From NCBI RefSeq assembly GCF_001028625.1, contig NZ_CP011805.1, positions 1,907,001 through 1,971,000 on the forward strand: a DNA stretch of 64,000 bases. Direction: 5' to 3'. The stretch's first letter is position 1; every line of letters starts with the position of its first letter. The notes under the pieces are model-generated. The model saw only the letters and a program-made list of their open reading frames with translations. It had not been told where the DNA came from and made no database searches. The position numbers were made by a program, and so were the translations under genes. Of this stretch, positions 36,835 through 45,447 are shown one piece after another. The stretch comes from Pelagerythrobacter marensis (GTDB lineage: Bacteria > Pseudomonadota > Alphaproteobacteria > Sphingomonadales > Sphingomonadaceae).

Positions 36835-36853
36835 TTTGCAACTCGTTATCAAT
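36835..36853 (-). promoter_or_regulatory. Fur-type box upstream of feoAB
   Basis: TGCAA-CTCGT-TATCA at 36837-36851 with AT-rich flanks fits a TGCAA-N5-T pattern that also occurs upstream of the siderophore-interacting gene (49674-49688). Its position 30-50 bp before the feoA start suits repression by iron. Confidence 0.5.
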
Positions 36854-36876
36854 AAAAGGTGGCGCGGCGCCCTGTG

Positions 36877-37551
36877 TCAGCGTGCCGGATAGCGCAGACG
36901 GCCAAGGAAACGCGCAATGCTGAAGTGCTCGCGCTCGCCGCCCAGCAGCTGCGCCTTGGCCTTTTCGAATCGCATGATCCCTTCGATCCGGCGGTCGAGG
37001 AACGCGCGCGTCTCGCTCTTGTCCGCGCTCTCGTCGTCGACGAAGACGGTCAGCGTCGCACCGTAGATCGCGCCCAGCATCGTGCGTTTGGTATAGTGGT
37101 TGTAATCGGTCGCCGTATCCCCGGCACAGCGCCACATCACATCCGCAGTGCGCCAGCCGAGCCGCAGGGCCTGCGCCGCATTCTGCGGCATCGCCATGAC
37201 CGACAGCGCCCGTCGCAAAGCCTCTTCCCGCCCGCGCATCGCATCGAGCCGCGCGAACACGAGACCCGCGATCCGTTCGCGGATCTTCATTTGCGCAAGC
37301 CGTTCGGCCGGCAGCGCTGCGATCATCGCCAGATCGACCGATTCGATCCACGCCGCGATCATGTCCATCGGACCTCCGGGATAGGCGAGCGCGGCGACAT
37401 CGGGGTCCACCCCTTCGGCCGTCGCCGCAGCGCGCACCGCCGCATCCCCCCAGCCATCGAACACGACGGCATCGGCCACTGCCGGGGCCAGCGCCAGCCG
37501 CAATTCGTCCAGGGTGGGATCGTCGGGCAGCGTCGCGGGGGTCGTGGTCAT
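36877..37551 (-). CDS. COQ9-family protein
   Basis: The 224-residue protein belongs to the COQ9 family, which has a TetR-like fold and binds lipids in the ubiquinone biosynthesis complex. The conserved C-terminal part includes WRTADVMWRCAGDTATDYNHYTKRTML, the most diagnostic COQ9 block. It is probably cytoplasmic or peripheral on the inner membrane. It follows the ankyrin gene with a 2-nt gap and precedes feoAB by 71 bp. Confidence 0.85.
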   Translation of the reverse strand: MTTTPATLPDDPTLDELRLALAPAVADAVVFDGWGDAAVRAAATAEGVDPDVAALAYPGGPMDMIAAWIESVDLAMIAALPAERLAQMKIRERIAGLVFARLDAMRGREEALRRALSVMAMPQNAAQALRLGWRTADVMWRCAGDTATDYNHYTKRTMLGAIYGATLTVFVDDESADKSETRAFLDRRIEGIMRFEKAKAQLLGGEREHFSIARFLGRLRYPAR

Positions 37552-37553
37552 GG

Positions 37554-38171
37554 TCAGAACCGCGGCCCGTATGCGGGGCCATTGCCGCCTTCGCGCTTCG
37601 CATCGGCATCCGCGATCGCCTTGGCAATCCGTGGGTCGCTGCCCGGCAGGCCCGCGTAATCGCGCGCCGAACGGCCCGAATTGTCGGTCCGGTCGGGGCT
37701 GGCCCCATGTTCGAGCAGCATGTCCACCATCGCCGTGTCGCGCCGGTGGATCGCCGCAATCAGCGGAGTTTCGCCGGTGGCATTGGTTTCCTCGATCCGG
37801 GCGCCCGCTTCGATCAGCTCCTCCGCCCCTTCGACGAAGCCGAGACTGACGGCGATCGACAGCGGGGTATTGCCCCGCTTGTCGCGCACGTTGGGATTGG
37901 CGCCTTTCTGGGTCAGGAAGCGAATCCACACCGCGTCGCGCCGTTCGGCCACGATATGCAGCGCGCTTTCGCCATTGGAAATGTCGCGCGCGTTGACGAT
38001 GACGGAGCCGGGCTGGCTCAACGCCTCGGTCACCGCAGCGCCGTCGCGATCGCGCACGGCCTTCAGGAACTCGTACCCTTCGGACATCAACTGGGCCGAA
38101 GCCGGCGCCATGAGGAGCGCGGCCGCGAGACCGGTGATCGCAATCGCCTTGCGCGAAATGGCCCGGACCAT
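37554..38171 (-). CDS. Exported ankyrin-repeat protein
   Basis: The ATG at 38171 is preceded by AAAGGTAG; ATG 38189 is also possible. The 205-residue protein has a signal peptide (AITGLAAALLMAPASAQ), then four ankyrin repeats with phrases such as GESALHIVAERRD, GNTPLSIAVSLG and GETPLIAAIHRRD. Ankyrin repeats mediate protein contacts, here probably in the periplasm. It is 2 nt upstream of the COQ9-family gene and divergent from the sco gene. Its partner is unknown. Confidence 0.87.
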   Translation of the reverse strand: MVRAISRKAIAITGLAAALLMAPASAQLMSEGYEFLKAVRDRDGAAVTEALSQPGSVIVNARDISNGESALHIVAERRDAVWIRFLTQKGANPNVRDKRGNTPLSIAVSLGFVEGAEELIEAGARIEETNATGETPLIAAIHRRDTAMVDMLLEHGASPDRTDNSGRSARDYAGLPGSDPRIAKAIADADAKREGGNGPAYGPRF

Positions 38172-38275
38172 GCCTGTTCTACCTTTCATCGCTTCATCGT
38201 CTTGCAGGCGGCCCATCACCGTCTGCCGTTTCTTCGCGGGGCCGAGGCCCCTTGCCGAACGGCGATTAGCAGAGC

Positions 38276-38911
38276 ATGAAGCGGCGCGCCATGCCCCTCC
38301 CCCATACCACCCCGTTTCGTCGCGCGATCTCCGGCCTTGGCCTGGCCCTGGCCGGCGCGCTCGCCCTGTCCGCCTGCGACAGCCAGCCCGCCTTGCAGAC
38401 CGCCCCCCTCCACGGTGCGGCGATCGGCGGGCCTTTCGCGCTGACCGGGGCGGACGGCGAAATCCATCGCTGGGGCGACTTTGCCGGCCAATGGCGGATC
38501 GTCTATTTCGGCTATACCTATTGCCCCGATATCTGCCCCACCGATGTCCAGCGCCTTTCCCAGGGGCTGTCGCAGTTCGAGGATGCGGATCCCGAACGCG
38601 GGGCTGGCGTGCAGCCGATCTTCATCACCATAGATCCGGCCCGTGATACGCCCGAAGCGCTGGGCCAGTTCGCTTCCAATTTCCACCCTCGCCTGATCGC
38701 GCTGACCGGCAGCGAAGAAACGATTGCAGAGACTGCCAGAACCTTCGGCGTCTTTTATTCGCGCGGCCGCGAAGGCGAAGGCGGGGCCTACGACATGAAC
38801 CATTCGAACATCGCCTATCTCTTCGCGCCCGACGGCGCGCCGGTGGCGATCCTGCCGACATCCGAAGGCGCGGATGCGATTGCCGCGGAACTCGACCGGT
38901 GGGTGCGCTGA
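38276..38911 (+). CDS. SCO1/SenC family copper-chaperone lipoprotein
   Basis: The 211-residue protein has a lipoprotein signal ending in LSAC, so it is anchored in the inner or outer membrane. The thioredoxin-like fold carries the CPDIC copper motif (TYCPDICPTDV) and the distal His in YDMNHSNIAY. Sco proteins deliver copper to cytochrome c oxidase CuA or act as thiol-disulfide reductases. It overlaps the YcgN-like gene by 13 bases. Confidence 0.92.
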   Translation: MKRRAMPLPHTTPFRRAISGLGLALAGALALSACDSQPALQTAPLHGAAIGGPFALTGADGEIHRWGDFAGQWRIVYFGYTYCPDICPTDVQRLSQGLSQFEDADPERGAGVQPIFITIDPARDTPEALGQFASNFHPRLIALTGSEETIAETARTFGVFYSRGREGEGGAYDMNHSNIAYLFAPDGAPVAILPTSEGADAIAAELDRWVR

Positions 38912-39342
38912 GAGCCCGTTTCTGGGAGCTGCCGCTGGCGGAGCTTTCGCGCGAGGAGTGGGAAAGCCTGTGCGACGGCTGCGGCCGGTGCTGCCTGCAC
39001 AAGATCGAGGATGCCGATACCGGCGAAATCGCCGATACCAACGTCGCCTGCAAGCTGCTCGACACCGATACCGCGCGCTGCAGCGACTATCGCCATCGCA
39101 AGGCCTATGTCCCCGATTGCCTGCGCCTGACGCTGAAGATCGTGGACCAGGTCGAATGGCTGCCCGAAACCTGCGCCTATCGCCGCCGCGCGGCGGGGGA
39201 ACCGCTGCCCGAATGGCACCACCTGCTGACCGGCGACCGCGACGCGGTGCACCGCGCCGGGGCCTCGGTCGCCGGGCGCGTAATCAGCGAGCGCGAGGCC
39301 GGGCCGCTCGAACATCATATCGTCGACTGGGACGAAACGTGA
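38899..39342 (+). CDS. YcgN-family cysteine-cluster protein
   Basis: The GTG at 38899 lies inside the end of the sco gene. The 147-residue protein has the CDGCGRCC cluster near residue 26, with further conserved Cys residues in ACKLLD, ARCSDY and ETCAYR. This arrangement (UPF0260) suggests bound zinc or an Fe-S cluster. The biological role is not established. The stop overlaps the GTG of the next gene (GTGA). Confidence 0.85.
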   Translation: MGALRARFWELPLAELSREEWESLCDGCGRCCLHKIEDADTGEIADTNVACKLLDTDTARCSDYRHRKAYVPDCLRLTLKIVDQVEWLPETCAYRRRAAGEPLPEWHHLLTGDRDAVHRAGASVAGRVISEREAGPLEHHIVDWDET

Positions 39343-40064
39343 TCGACTGGCTTCGCCGCGAACCGCGCGAAGTGCCGGAAATCGCGCTGGGCGAACGGCG
39401 GCTGCCGGTGGTCGTGGTGCGCCACCCGCGGGCAAGGCGCATGACCCTGCGCCTCGCCCCGTCGGGCGATGCCGTGCGCGTCACCCTGCCGCAGTGGGGC
39501 CGCACGGCCGAAGCGCTCGCCTTTGCCCGTTCACGCGCCGAATGGCTTGCGGCGCAGCTCGATAAAGTGCCCCTTGCCGATCCTCCGCGCGCGGGCGGCA
39601 CCGTTCCCTATCGCGGGGAACCGCTGGCGATCCACTGGGCCGCCGACGCCCCGCGCGGCCCGCGCCTTGCCGACGGCGCGATCGCCATCGGTGGGCCGCA
39701 GCGGCATCTGGTGACCCGGCTGGCGCGCTGGCTGGAGAAGGAAGGCCTGCGCCTGATGCAATCGGACCTGGCCGATTTCTGCGCCGCCGCCGGCGTGCCG
39801 CAGCCCGCGCTGCGCCTGTCGCGCGCGCGGCGGCGCTGGGGAAGCTGCGCGAGCGACGGGACCGTGCGGATCAACTGGCGGCTGGTCATGGCCCCCGATG
39901 CCGTGCGCCGTTCGGTCGTCGCGCACGAAGTCGCCCACTTGCTCCATTTCGATCATGGCCCCGCGTTCAAGGCCGCGCTTGGGCGGATTTACGACGACGA
40001 TCTGTCCGCCGCCGACCGCTGGCTGAAGGATCGCGGGCGCACGCTCTACGCCCCCTTCGGCTGA
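39339..40064 (+). CDS. YgjP-like (M48-related) metallopeptidase
   Basis: The GTG start at 39339 gives 241 residues. The zinc site is AHEVAHLLHFDHG (HExxH plus a third His), and RRRWGSCASDGTVRINWRL is the signature WGSC block of the YgjP/DUF45 family. It is probably a cytoplasmic metalloprotease related to SprT and M48. It is coupled to the YcgN-like gene and followed by a membrane protein gene. Confidence 0.87.
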   Translation: MIDWLRREPREVPEIALGERRLPVVVVRHPRARRMTLRLAPSGDAVRVTLPQWGRTAEALAFARSRAEWLAAQLDKVPLADPPRAGGTVPYRGEPLAIHWAADAPRGPRLADGAIAIGGPQRHLVTRLARWLEKEGLRLMQSDLADFCAAAGVPQPALRLSRARRRWGSCASDGTVRINWRLVMAPDAVRRSVVAHEVAHLLHFDHGPAFKAALGRIYDDDLSAADRWLKDRGRTLYAPFG

Positions 40065-40117
40065 ACCTTGCGCTTACGGCACTGGCGCTCGTGCGCCAGA
40101 GGCCCTATCTTGCCGCC

Positions 40118-40567
40118 ATGCGACTGATCAGCCGTCTCAATCCCGCCGAAGGTGTCGGCGATTTCTGGGCCTATATCCGCCGTCCGCAGCCCTATCGTCT
40201 GCCGATTCTGGCCCTTTCGTTCCTGATGACCGGCAGCCTGCTGTTCTGGGTCGTGCAGGAACGGTATTACATGCCGCCCGAACGGCCCGAGATCACCTAT
40301 ATCACCACTTTCGCGCCGGGGCGCACCGATGCGGAAATCGCCGCATCCAACCGTGCGAACCAGGAACGGCAGGATGCGCTCGCCGCCGAACGCGCCGAGC
40401 GCGAGGAACTGCGGCGCGAAATCTACCGCAGCCTCGGCCGCGCCACCGGGATGGACGTGGACCGGATCGAACGCGAAGCTGCGGAAGAGCAGGCGCGCGA
40501 GGAAGCGGCCGAGGCAGCGCGCCGCGCGGCCCTGGTCGGCGATTCCGTTGCCGAAGATTCGCAGTAA
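40118..40567 (+). CDS. Single-pass membrane protein with acidic coiled-coil tail
   Basis: The ATG at 40118 gives 149 residues. One transmembrane helix lies at about residues 30-50 (ILALSFLMTGSLLFWVV), followed by a periplasmic-type segment and an Ala/Glu/Arg-rich coiled coil to the C-terminus. There is no family assignment. It lies in the run sco-ycgN-ygjP, with ribD following 7 bp later. The function is unknown. Confidence 0.65.
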   Translation: MRLISRLNPAEGVGDFWAYIRRPQPYRLPILALSFLMTGSLLFWVVQERYYMPPERPEITYITTFAPGRTDAEIAASNRANQERQDALAAERAEREELRREIYRSLGRATGMDVDRIEREAAEEQAREEAAEAARRAALVGDSVAEDSQ

Positions 40568-40574
40568 CGCGCAC

Positions 40575-41588
40575 TTGCACGGGGCCGGCGGCAATACCGG
40601 GGCCGACGATGCCCGCTGGCTGGCCGCCGCCGCTCGCCTGGCCGCACGCGGCAGGCCGCTCAGCCGCCCCAACCCCGCAGTCGGGTGCCTGATCGTGCGC
40701 GACGGGATCGTGGTCGGACGCGGATGGACGCAGCCCGGCGGCCGCCCCCATGCGGAGGCAGCGGCGCTGGCCCAGGCGGGGGACGCAGCGCGCGGGGCCA
40801 CGGTCTATGTCACGCTGGAACCCTGCGCCCATCGCGCCGGACGCGGCCCGGCCTGTTCGGACCTGCTGGCCGAAGCGCAGCCCGCCCGCGTCGTGATCGG
40901 CCAGCGCGACCCCGATGAACGCACGCGCGGGCGCGGGATGGAACGGCTGAGTGCAGCCGGGATCGCGGTCGCGACGCTGGGGTGCCCCGCCTCGCGCGCG
41001 AGCCTGGCCGGCTATCTCACGCGCGCCGAACGTGGCCGCCCGCATGTCACGCTCAAGCTCGCGACTTCGCTCGACGGGGCGATTGCGACGGCCGGGGGCG
41101 AAAGCCGCTGGATCACCGGGGCCGCCGCGCGCGCGCATGTTCATTCGCGCCGGGCAATGGCCGATGCGATCCTGGTCGGCGGCGGCACCTGGCGCGCCGA
41201 TGCGCCGGGGCTGGACGTGCGCCTGCCGGGGCTGGAGGCGCGCAGCCCGCGCCGCCTGATCCTGTCGCGCAGCATCGAAGCGCCGGGGATCGAGGTTCTG
41301 CCCGCGCCGCAGGCGATCGCCGGACTCGACGCAGTAAACTATCTCTATGTCGAAGGGGGCGCGCAGACCGCCGCCGCCTTTCTGGCCGCCGATCTGGTCG
41401 ACCGGATCGAGCTGTATCGCGCGCCCATCGTCATCGGCGGGGGGGCAGGCGCGATCGGCGACATCGGGCTCGCCTCGCTCGCCGCCGCGCACGGGCGCTG
41501 GCACCTGGCGGAACGGCGCCAGCTTGGCAGCGACACGTTCGAAGCCTATCGGCGGCAGGGGCAGGATCAGCCGCAGGACGGGAATTAG
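40575..41588 (+). CDS. ribD: Riboflavin biosynthesis bifunctional deaminase/reductase
   Basis: The frame has no ATG at a sensible position; the TTG at 40575 gives 337 residues, and a TTG at 40548 is another option. The deaminase domain has HAEAAAL and PCAHRAGRGPAC (zinc-binding His/Cys set) within the first 100 residues. The C-terminal reductase domain starts near residue 150 (HVTLKLATSLDGAIA) and includes VEGGAQTAAAFL. RibD deaminates and reduces the pyrimidine intermediate of riboflavin synthesis. ribE follows 5 bp later. Confidence 0.93.
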   Translation: MHGAGGNTGADDARWLAAAARLAARGRPLSRPNPAVGCLIVRDGIVVGRGWTQPGGRPHAEAAALAQAGDAARGATVYVTLEPCAHRAGRGPACSDLLAEAQPARVVIGQRDPDERTRGRGMERLSAAGIAVATLGCPASRASLAGYLTRAERGRPHVTLKLATSLDGAIATAGGESRWITGAAARAHVHSRRAMADAILVGGGTWRADAPGLDVRLPGLEARSPRRLILSRSIEAPGIEVLPAPQAIAGLDAVNYLYVEGGAQTAAAFLAADLVDRIELYRAPIVIGGGAGAIGDIGLASLAAAHGRWHLAERRQLGSDTFEAYRRQGQDQPQDGN

Positions 41589-41593
41589 CGAGA

Positions 41594-42211
41594 ATGTTCA
41601 CCGGAATTGTCAGCGCCATCGGCACGATCGAGGATGTCCGCGAAGGCGGCGATCTGCACCTTCGCATCGCCTGCCCCTACGACCCGGCGAAGATCGCCAT
41701 CGGTGCCTCCATCGCCTGTTCGGGCGTCTGCCTGACGGTGGTGGAGCGCGGCGGGGAACCGGGCAAGGCCTGGTTCGCGGTCGACGTTTCGGGCGAAACC
41801 GTCTCGCGCACGGTGCCCGGCATGTGGAGCGCGGGCCGCCGCCTCAACCTGGAAACCGCGCTGCGCCTGGGTGACGAGCTGGGCGGCCATATCGTCACCG
41901 GCCATGTCGACACCGTCGGCGAAGTCCAGCTCGCCCGCCCCGAAGGCGGATCGACGATGATCGCGATCCGCACCAGCGCCGCCTTCGCCCCGTTCGTCGC
42001 GCCCAAGGGCTCGATCACGGTCGACGGCGTTTCGCTGACCGTCAACGACGTGCGCGACCGCGACGACGGGGCGTGCGACTTCCTGCTCAACGTGATCCCG
42101 CACACCGCCGATGTCACCACGCTGGGGGCATTGGCCGAAGGCGAGCGGGTGAACCTGGAGATCGACGTGCTCGCCCGCTATCTTAAGCGGATGCAGAGCC
42201 TCCAGCGCTGA
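41594..42211 (+). CDS. ribE: Riboflavin synthase, alpha chain
   Basis: The 205-residue protein has two lumazine-binding repeats. The first begins MFTGIVSAIGTIEDV with SIACSGVCLTVVE; the second has LGGHIVTGHVDTVGEV and SITVDGVSLTVNDV. It dismutates two 6,7-dimethyl-8-ribityllumazines to riboflavin. It lies directly after ribD. No FMN riboswitch was recognised upstream of the pair, and ribBA and ribH are not in the window. Confidence 0.95.
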   Translation: MFTGIVSAIGTIEDVREGGDLHLRIACPYDPAKIAIGASIACSGVCLTVVERGGEPGKAWFAVDVSGETVSRTVPGMWSAGRRLNLETALRLGDELGGHIVTGHVDTVGEVQLARPEGGSTMIAIRTSAAFAPFVAPKGSITVDGVSLTVNDVRDRDDGACDFLLNVIPHTADVTTLGALAEGERVNLEIDVLARYLKRMQSLQR

Positions 42212-42404
42212 TCCCTTCCCGCGGCCAGCGGGGGCATCCACCAGCACCGTAACCGTTCACGCCCGGCGCGCCCTCTGTCCGCACGGGGCGCAAGCGCGTG
42301 CGCGCGGTTCGCACAATTCGGCCGACCGCTCCACACAGCACTTGACGATACAACATCTCATTGACTATCGGCGCCGCTCACACCGGACAAGGGGTAGCCG
42401 AACC

Positions 42405-44765
42405 ATGACATTGCCGAATTCTTCACCTGCGCGCTTCCGCTGGCTGGCCACTGCCGCCACCGTCGCGCTGTTCATCCCGGCAGGCGCCTGGGCGGAAGAT
42501 GCGGCCGATCAGCGCGACGAAACGATCACCGAAGCAGAAGCCGGGCGCACCGCGGCGCCCACCCGGCCCGCGCGCAGCGACATCGTCGTCACCGGGCGTT
42601 CGCTGGGCAGCGATCAGGCGACCCAGCCGCTGCCGGTCCAGGTCCTGTCGGGCGACGAACTGGCCCACCGCCGGCGCGGCACGCTGGGCGAAACGCTGGA
42701 CGGGCTGCCGGGCGTGCACATGGACAATTTCGGTGCCGGCGCCTCACGCCCCGGCATTCGCGGGCAGACGATGCCGCGGATCGAGATCCTGACCGACGGG
42801 GCGAACCTGTTCGACGTCGCCTCCGTCTCGCCCGACCACGCGATCGTGACCGATCCCCTGCTGCTCGACGCGATCGAGATCCAGCGCGGCCCCGCGGCGA
42901 TCCGTTACGGCGGCGGCGCAGTCAACGGCGCGATAAACCTGATCGACGGCAAAGTGCCCAAGGCGCTGCCCGATGGCGGTATCGCCGGCGCTTACGAAAT
43001 GCGTTACGGCACCGGCGACCAGGAAATGACCACGGCCAGCCGCGTCACGGCCGCCATCGGCCCGATCGCCTTCCACGCCGAAGGCTCCTATTCCGATCGC
43101 GAGAACTACGAGGTGCCCGACGCCTTCGGAACCGACAAGCTGCGCGATTCCTTCGGCGAAAGTTCGAGCTATGCCTTCGGTGCCTCGTGGATCACCGACA
43201 GCGGCTATATCGGTGCGTCCTACACCCGCAACGAAGCCGAATACGGCCTGCCGGGACACAGCCACATCAACGGTGTGTGCCACACCCACGGCAGCGACCT
43301 GCACTGCGCCGCACACGGCGATTATGACGACCCGTTCGGTTCGCCCGACGACCACACGGCCTATATCGACCTGAAAAGCGAGCGCGTGGACCTGCGCGGA
43401 GATTTTCAGGATCTTCTGCCCGGCATCGCCAATATCCGCCTGCGCGGGTCCTACACCGACTATGTCCATTCGGAGATCGATGGGCCGTCGCTGTTCAGCC
43501 GCTACACGAACGAGGTCTGGGACGGCCGGATCGAGCTGACGCACAAGCCATTGTTCGGCTTCACCGGAACGCTAGGCCTGCAATATACCGACGGAACTTT
43601 CACCGGCCTCAACGTCAGCGATCTTCATCAGATCGAACCGGGGCCCGACACCATTCTGTCCATCGGGTTCCTGCCGCCGTTCGAATACGTCACCGAGAAC
43701 ATCGGGCTTTTCCTCGTCGAACGGCGATCCTTCGGTCCGGTCGACATCGAACTTGCCGCGCGCAAGGACTGGCGCGAGATAACACTGCCGACGCCCGAAT
43801 TTTCGATCTACGTCGCGCCGGAGTTCGAAGAGCGTTTGGACGAGATTTACGGCTCCCTCTACGGGCCAGACTGGCGAAGCCTCATGCACGAACGCCGGAT
43901 CGAATCCTATCATGAGGACAGCCCGGATTCGGAGCACAACCCGTTCTCGGCCTCGATCGGGGCGACCTGGAACATCGCGAACGGCTATTCCGCGGCGCTG
44001 TCGCTGGCGCGCACCGAGCGCGCGCCCAATGTCCGCGAGCTTTACGCTTACGGCAACAATCTGGCGACCAACAGCTACGAACTGGGCCTGCTGCAGGCCC
44101 ATCGCGCATCATCGCGTTTTCCCGATCCGCGGCTGGACGTCATGGAGACGGCGAAGACGGTCAATCTCACCTTCCGCAAGGCGGGCGGCCCGCTGGAGTT
44201 CGAGATCGGCCTGTACCACCAGGACGTCAGCGATTACATTTTCGCCCGGCTCCTGGAGACCGAGACGGAAACCGGCGTCCCGCACCACTACCTGCTCTAC
44301 ACTGCGTCCGATGCCAGCTTCACCGGCATCGACGGGCAGGTCAGCTATGCCTTTTCGCCAGAGGCGCGGGTCACCGTGTTCGGCGACTATGTCGGCACCG
44401 ACCTGACCAGCGAGGAGGTGGACGTCGATCTCGACGCTTCCGCCGACAACCTGCCCCGCATCTCGCCGGGCCGGCTGGGTACGCGGGTCGATCTGGCGAG
44501 CGGGCCGATCAGCGCCGATATCGAATATTACCACACGTTCGCGCAGGACAAGGTCGCGCTCTACGAAACGCCGACCGATGGCTACGGCATGCTCAACGCC
44601 ACGTTCGCCTATCGCTTCGAAATTCCCGGCGGCGGCGATCTGGAGGTTTACGCCCGCGGCACCAACCTGACGAACCAGCTCGCCTATGTGCACACTTCGT
44701 TCGTCAAGGATCAGTCGCCGCTGCGCGGGCGCAGTGTGGTGCTGGGCCTGCGGCACAGCTTCTAA
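42405..44765 (+). CDS. ZnuD-like TonB-dependent receptor with His-rich loop
   Basis: The 786-residue protein has a signal peptide (ATVALFIPAGAWAED), a TonB box near IVVTGRS, a plug with IEIQRGPAAIRYGGGAVNGAIN, and a barrel ending in LGLRHSF. A short His/Cys/Asp-rich segment starts at residue 285 (HSHINGVCHTHG and DLHCAAHGDYDD), as in ZnuD zinc receptors. Zinc or heme import across the outer membrane is the likely role. The upstream region has at most a weak Zur-like half-site. A signal-bearing start at 42342 is less likely. Confidence 0.88.
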   Translation: MTLPNSSPARFRWLATAATVALFIPAGAWAEDAADQRDETITEAEAGRTAAPTRPARSDIVVTGRSLGSDQATQPLPVQVLSGDELAHRRRGTLGETLDGLPGVHMDNFGAGASRPGIRGQTMPRIEILTDGANLFDVASVSPDHAIVTDPLLLDAIEIQRGPAAIRYGGGAVNGAINLIDGKVPKALPDGGIAGAYEMRYGTGDQEMTTASRVTAAIGPIAFHAEGSYSDRENYEVPDAFGTDKLRDSFGESSSYAFGASWITDSGYIGASYTRNEAEYGLPGHSHINGVCHTHGSDLHCAAHGDYDDPFGSPDDHTAYIDLKSERVDLRGDFQDLLPGIANIRLRGSYTDYVHSEIDGPSLFSRYTNEVWDGRIELTHKPLFGFTGTLGLQYTDGTFTGLNVSDLHQIEPGPDTILSIGFLPPFEYVTENIGLFLVERRSFGPVDIELAARKDWREITLPTPEFSIYVAPEFEERLDEIYGSLYGPDWRSLMHERRIESYHEDSPDSEHNPFSASIGATWNIANGYSAALSLARTERAPNVRELYAYGNNLATNSYELGLLQAHRASSRFPDPRLDVMETAKTVNLTFRKAGGPLEFEIGLYHQDVSDYIFARLLETETETGVPHHYLLYTASDASFTGIDGQVSYAFSPEARVTVFGDYVGTDLTSEEVDVDLDASADNLPRISPGRLGTRVDLASGPISADIEYYHTFAQDKVALYETPTDGYGMLNATFAYRFEIPGGGDLEVYARGTNLTNQLAYVHTSFVKDQSPLRGRSVVLGLRHSF

Positions 44766-44773
44766 GCGCTGAC

Positions 44774-44807
44774 GGCGGGCGGCGCGGCAGGGGCCGCGTC
44801 GTCCGCC
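44774..44807 (+). terminator. Stem-loop after the ZnuD-like gene
   Basis: GGCGGGCGGCGCGGC pairs with GCCGCGTCGTCCGCC (two G-U pairs) around an AGGG loop, 9 bp after the stop codon. It has no T-run, but its length and position suit a terminator. Confidence 0.5.
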
Positions 44808-44890
44808 GCCATCGGCGGTTGCGCCCTGCCTTGCGGCCGAGGCACGAAAACACTTTCCTACAGGCGGGCGCCTGTGCCTTATCCTGCGGG

Positions 44891-45376
44891 ATGAAACGTT
44901 ATAGCGCAGACCCGCCCCGCCGCATTCCCCCGCGCAGCCGCATCCCTGTCTTTCACGCGGTGCCCACCCGCCAGCGCGCCGATGGCTGGACGCCCGAGCG
45001 GCAGGCCCGCTTCATCGGATACCTTGCCGAAACCCGTTCGGTGACAGAGGCGGCCCGGCGCGTTTCGATGGCGCGCGAAACGGCCTACCGCCTGCGCGAG
45101 CGGCCCTGCGCCGAAAGTTTCGCCCGCGCGTGGGATGCGGCGCTGGGCCGAAGCGCGCGCGCCGTGGTGCGCGAAAGGTCACAAGACGAAAGGTCACAGG
45201 CCGAAAACGGCCCGCGAAAGGTCACGAACGAAGAACTCGGCTGGCGCGTGGGAACCGGGCTGTGGCAAGTGCGGATCTATCGCGGACGGTTCGTCGGCGT
45301 AATGCGAAAACCCGACAATACCGCGCTTCTGCGGCTGCTCGCGCGGCTCGATCGCGCCTGTGGCGAAGCCCGGTGA
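44891..45376 (+). CDS. Small HTH-containing protein carrying internal DNA repeats
   Basis: The ATG at 44891 gives 161 residues. Residues 35-75 contain a helix-turn-helix-like region (RQARFIGYLAETRSVTEAAR then RVSMARETAYRLRERP), similar to small terminase or resolvase-type HTHs. The rest is basic. The coding sequence contains three copies of the 11-bp element CGAAAGGTCAC, and a fourth copy lies just outside. Copies 1 and 2 share a frame, but copy 3 is read in another frame. The function is unknown; DNA binding is likely. Confidence 0.6.
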   Translation: MKRYSADPPRRIPPRSRIPVFHAVPTRQRADGWTPERQARFIGYLAETRSVTEAARRVSMARETAYRLRERPCAESFARAWDAALGRSARAVVRERSQDERSQAENGPRKVTNEELGWRVGTGLWQVRIYRGRFVGVMRKPDNTALLRLLARLDRACGEAR

Positions 45377-45402
45377 CCGCCGCCGGGCGCACGAAAGGTC
45401 AC
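45172..45402 (+). repeat. Four copies of CGAAAGGTCAC
   Basis: Exact 11-bp copies lie at 45172-45182, 45187-45197, 45215-45225 and 45392-45402. Three lie in the HTH protein gene (two in one frame, one in another), and the fourth lies beyond its stop codon. Conservation at DNA level regardless of reading frame suggests a DNA element rather than a protein repeat. Confidence 0.7.
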
Positions 45403-45429
45403 GCGATCAACACGTCGATTGTGTGTAAC

Positions 45430-45445
45430 GCCGGGAAAGCCCGGC
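45430..45445 (-). terminator. Short hairpin after the aminotransferase gene
   Basis: GCCGGG/CCCGGC with a 4-nt loop directly follows the aminotransferase stop on the minus strand. It is short and not followed by a T-run, so it is only a candidate. Confidence 0.4.
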
Positions 45446-45447
45446 CT

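Noticed and set aside
42330..42404. Zur box before the ZnuD-like receptor
   Set aside because: Only a weak half-site (GATACAACAT) is visible, with no palindromic partner.
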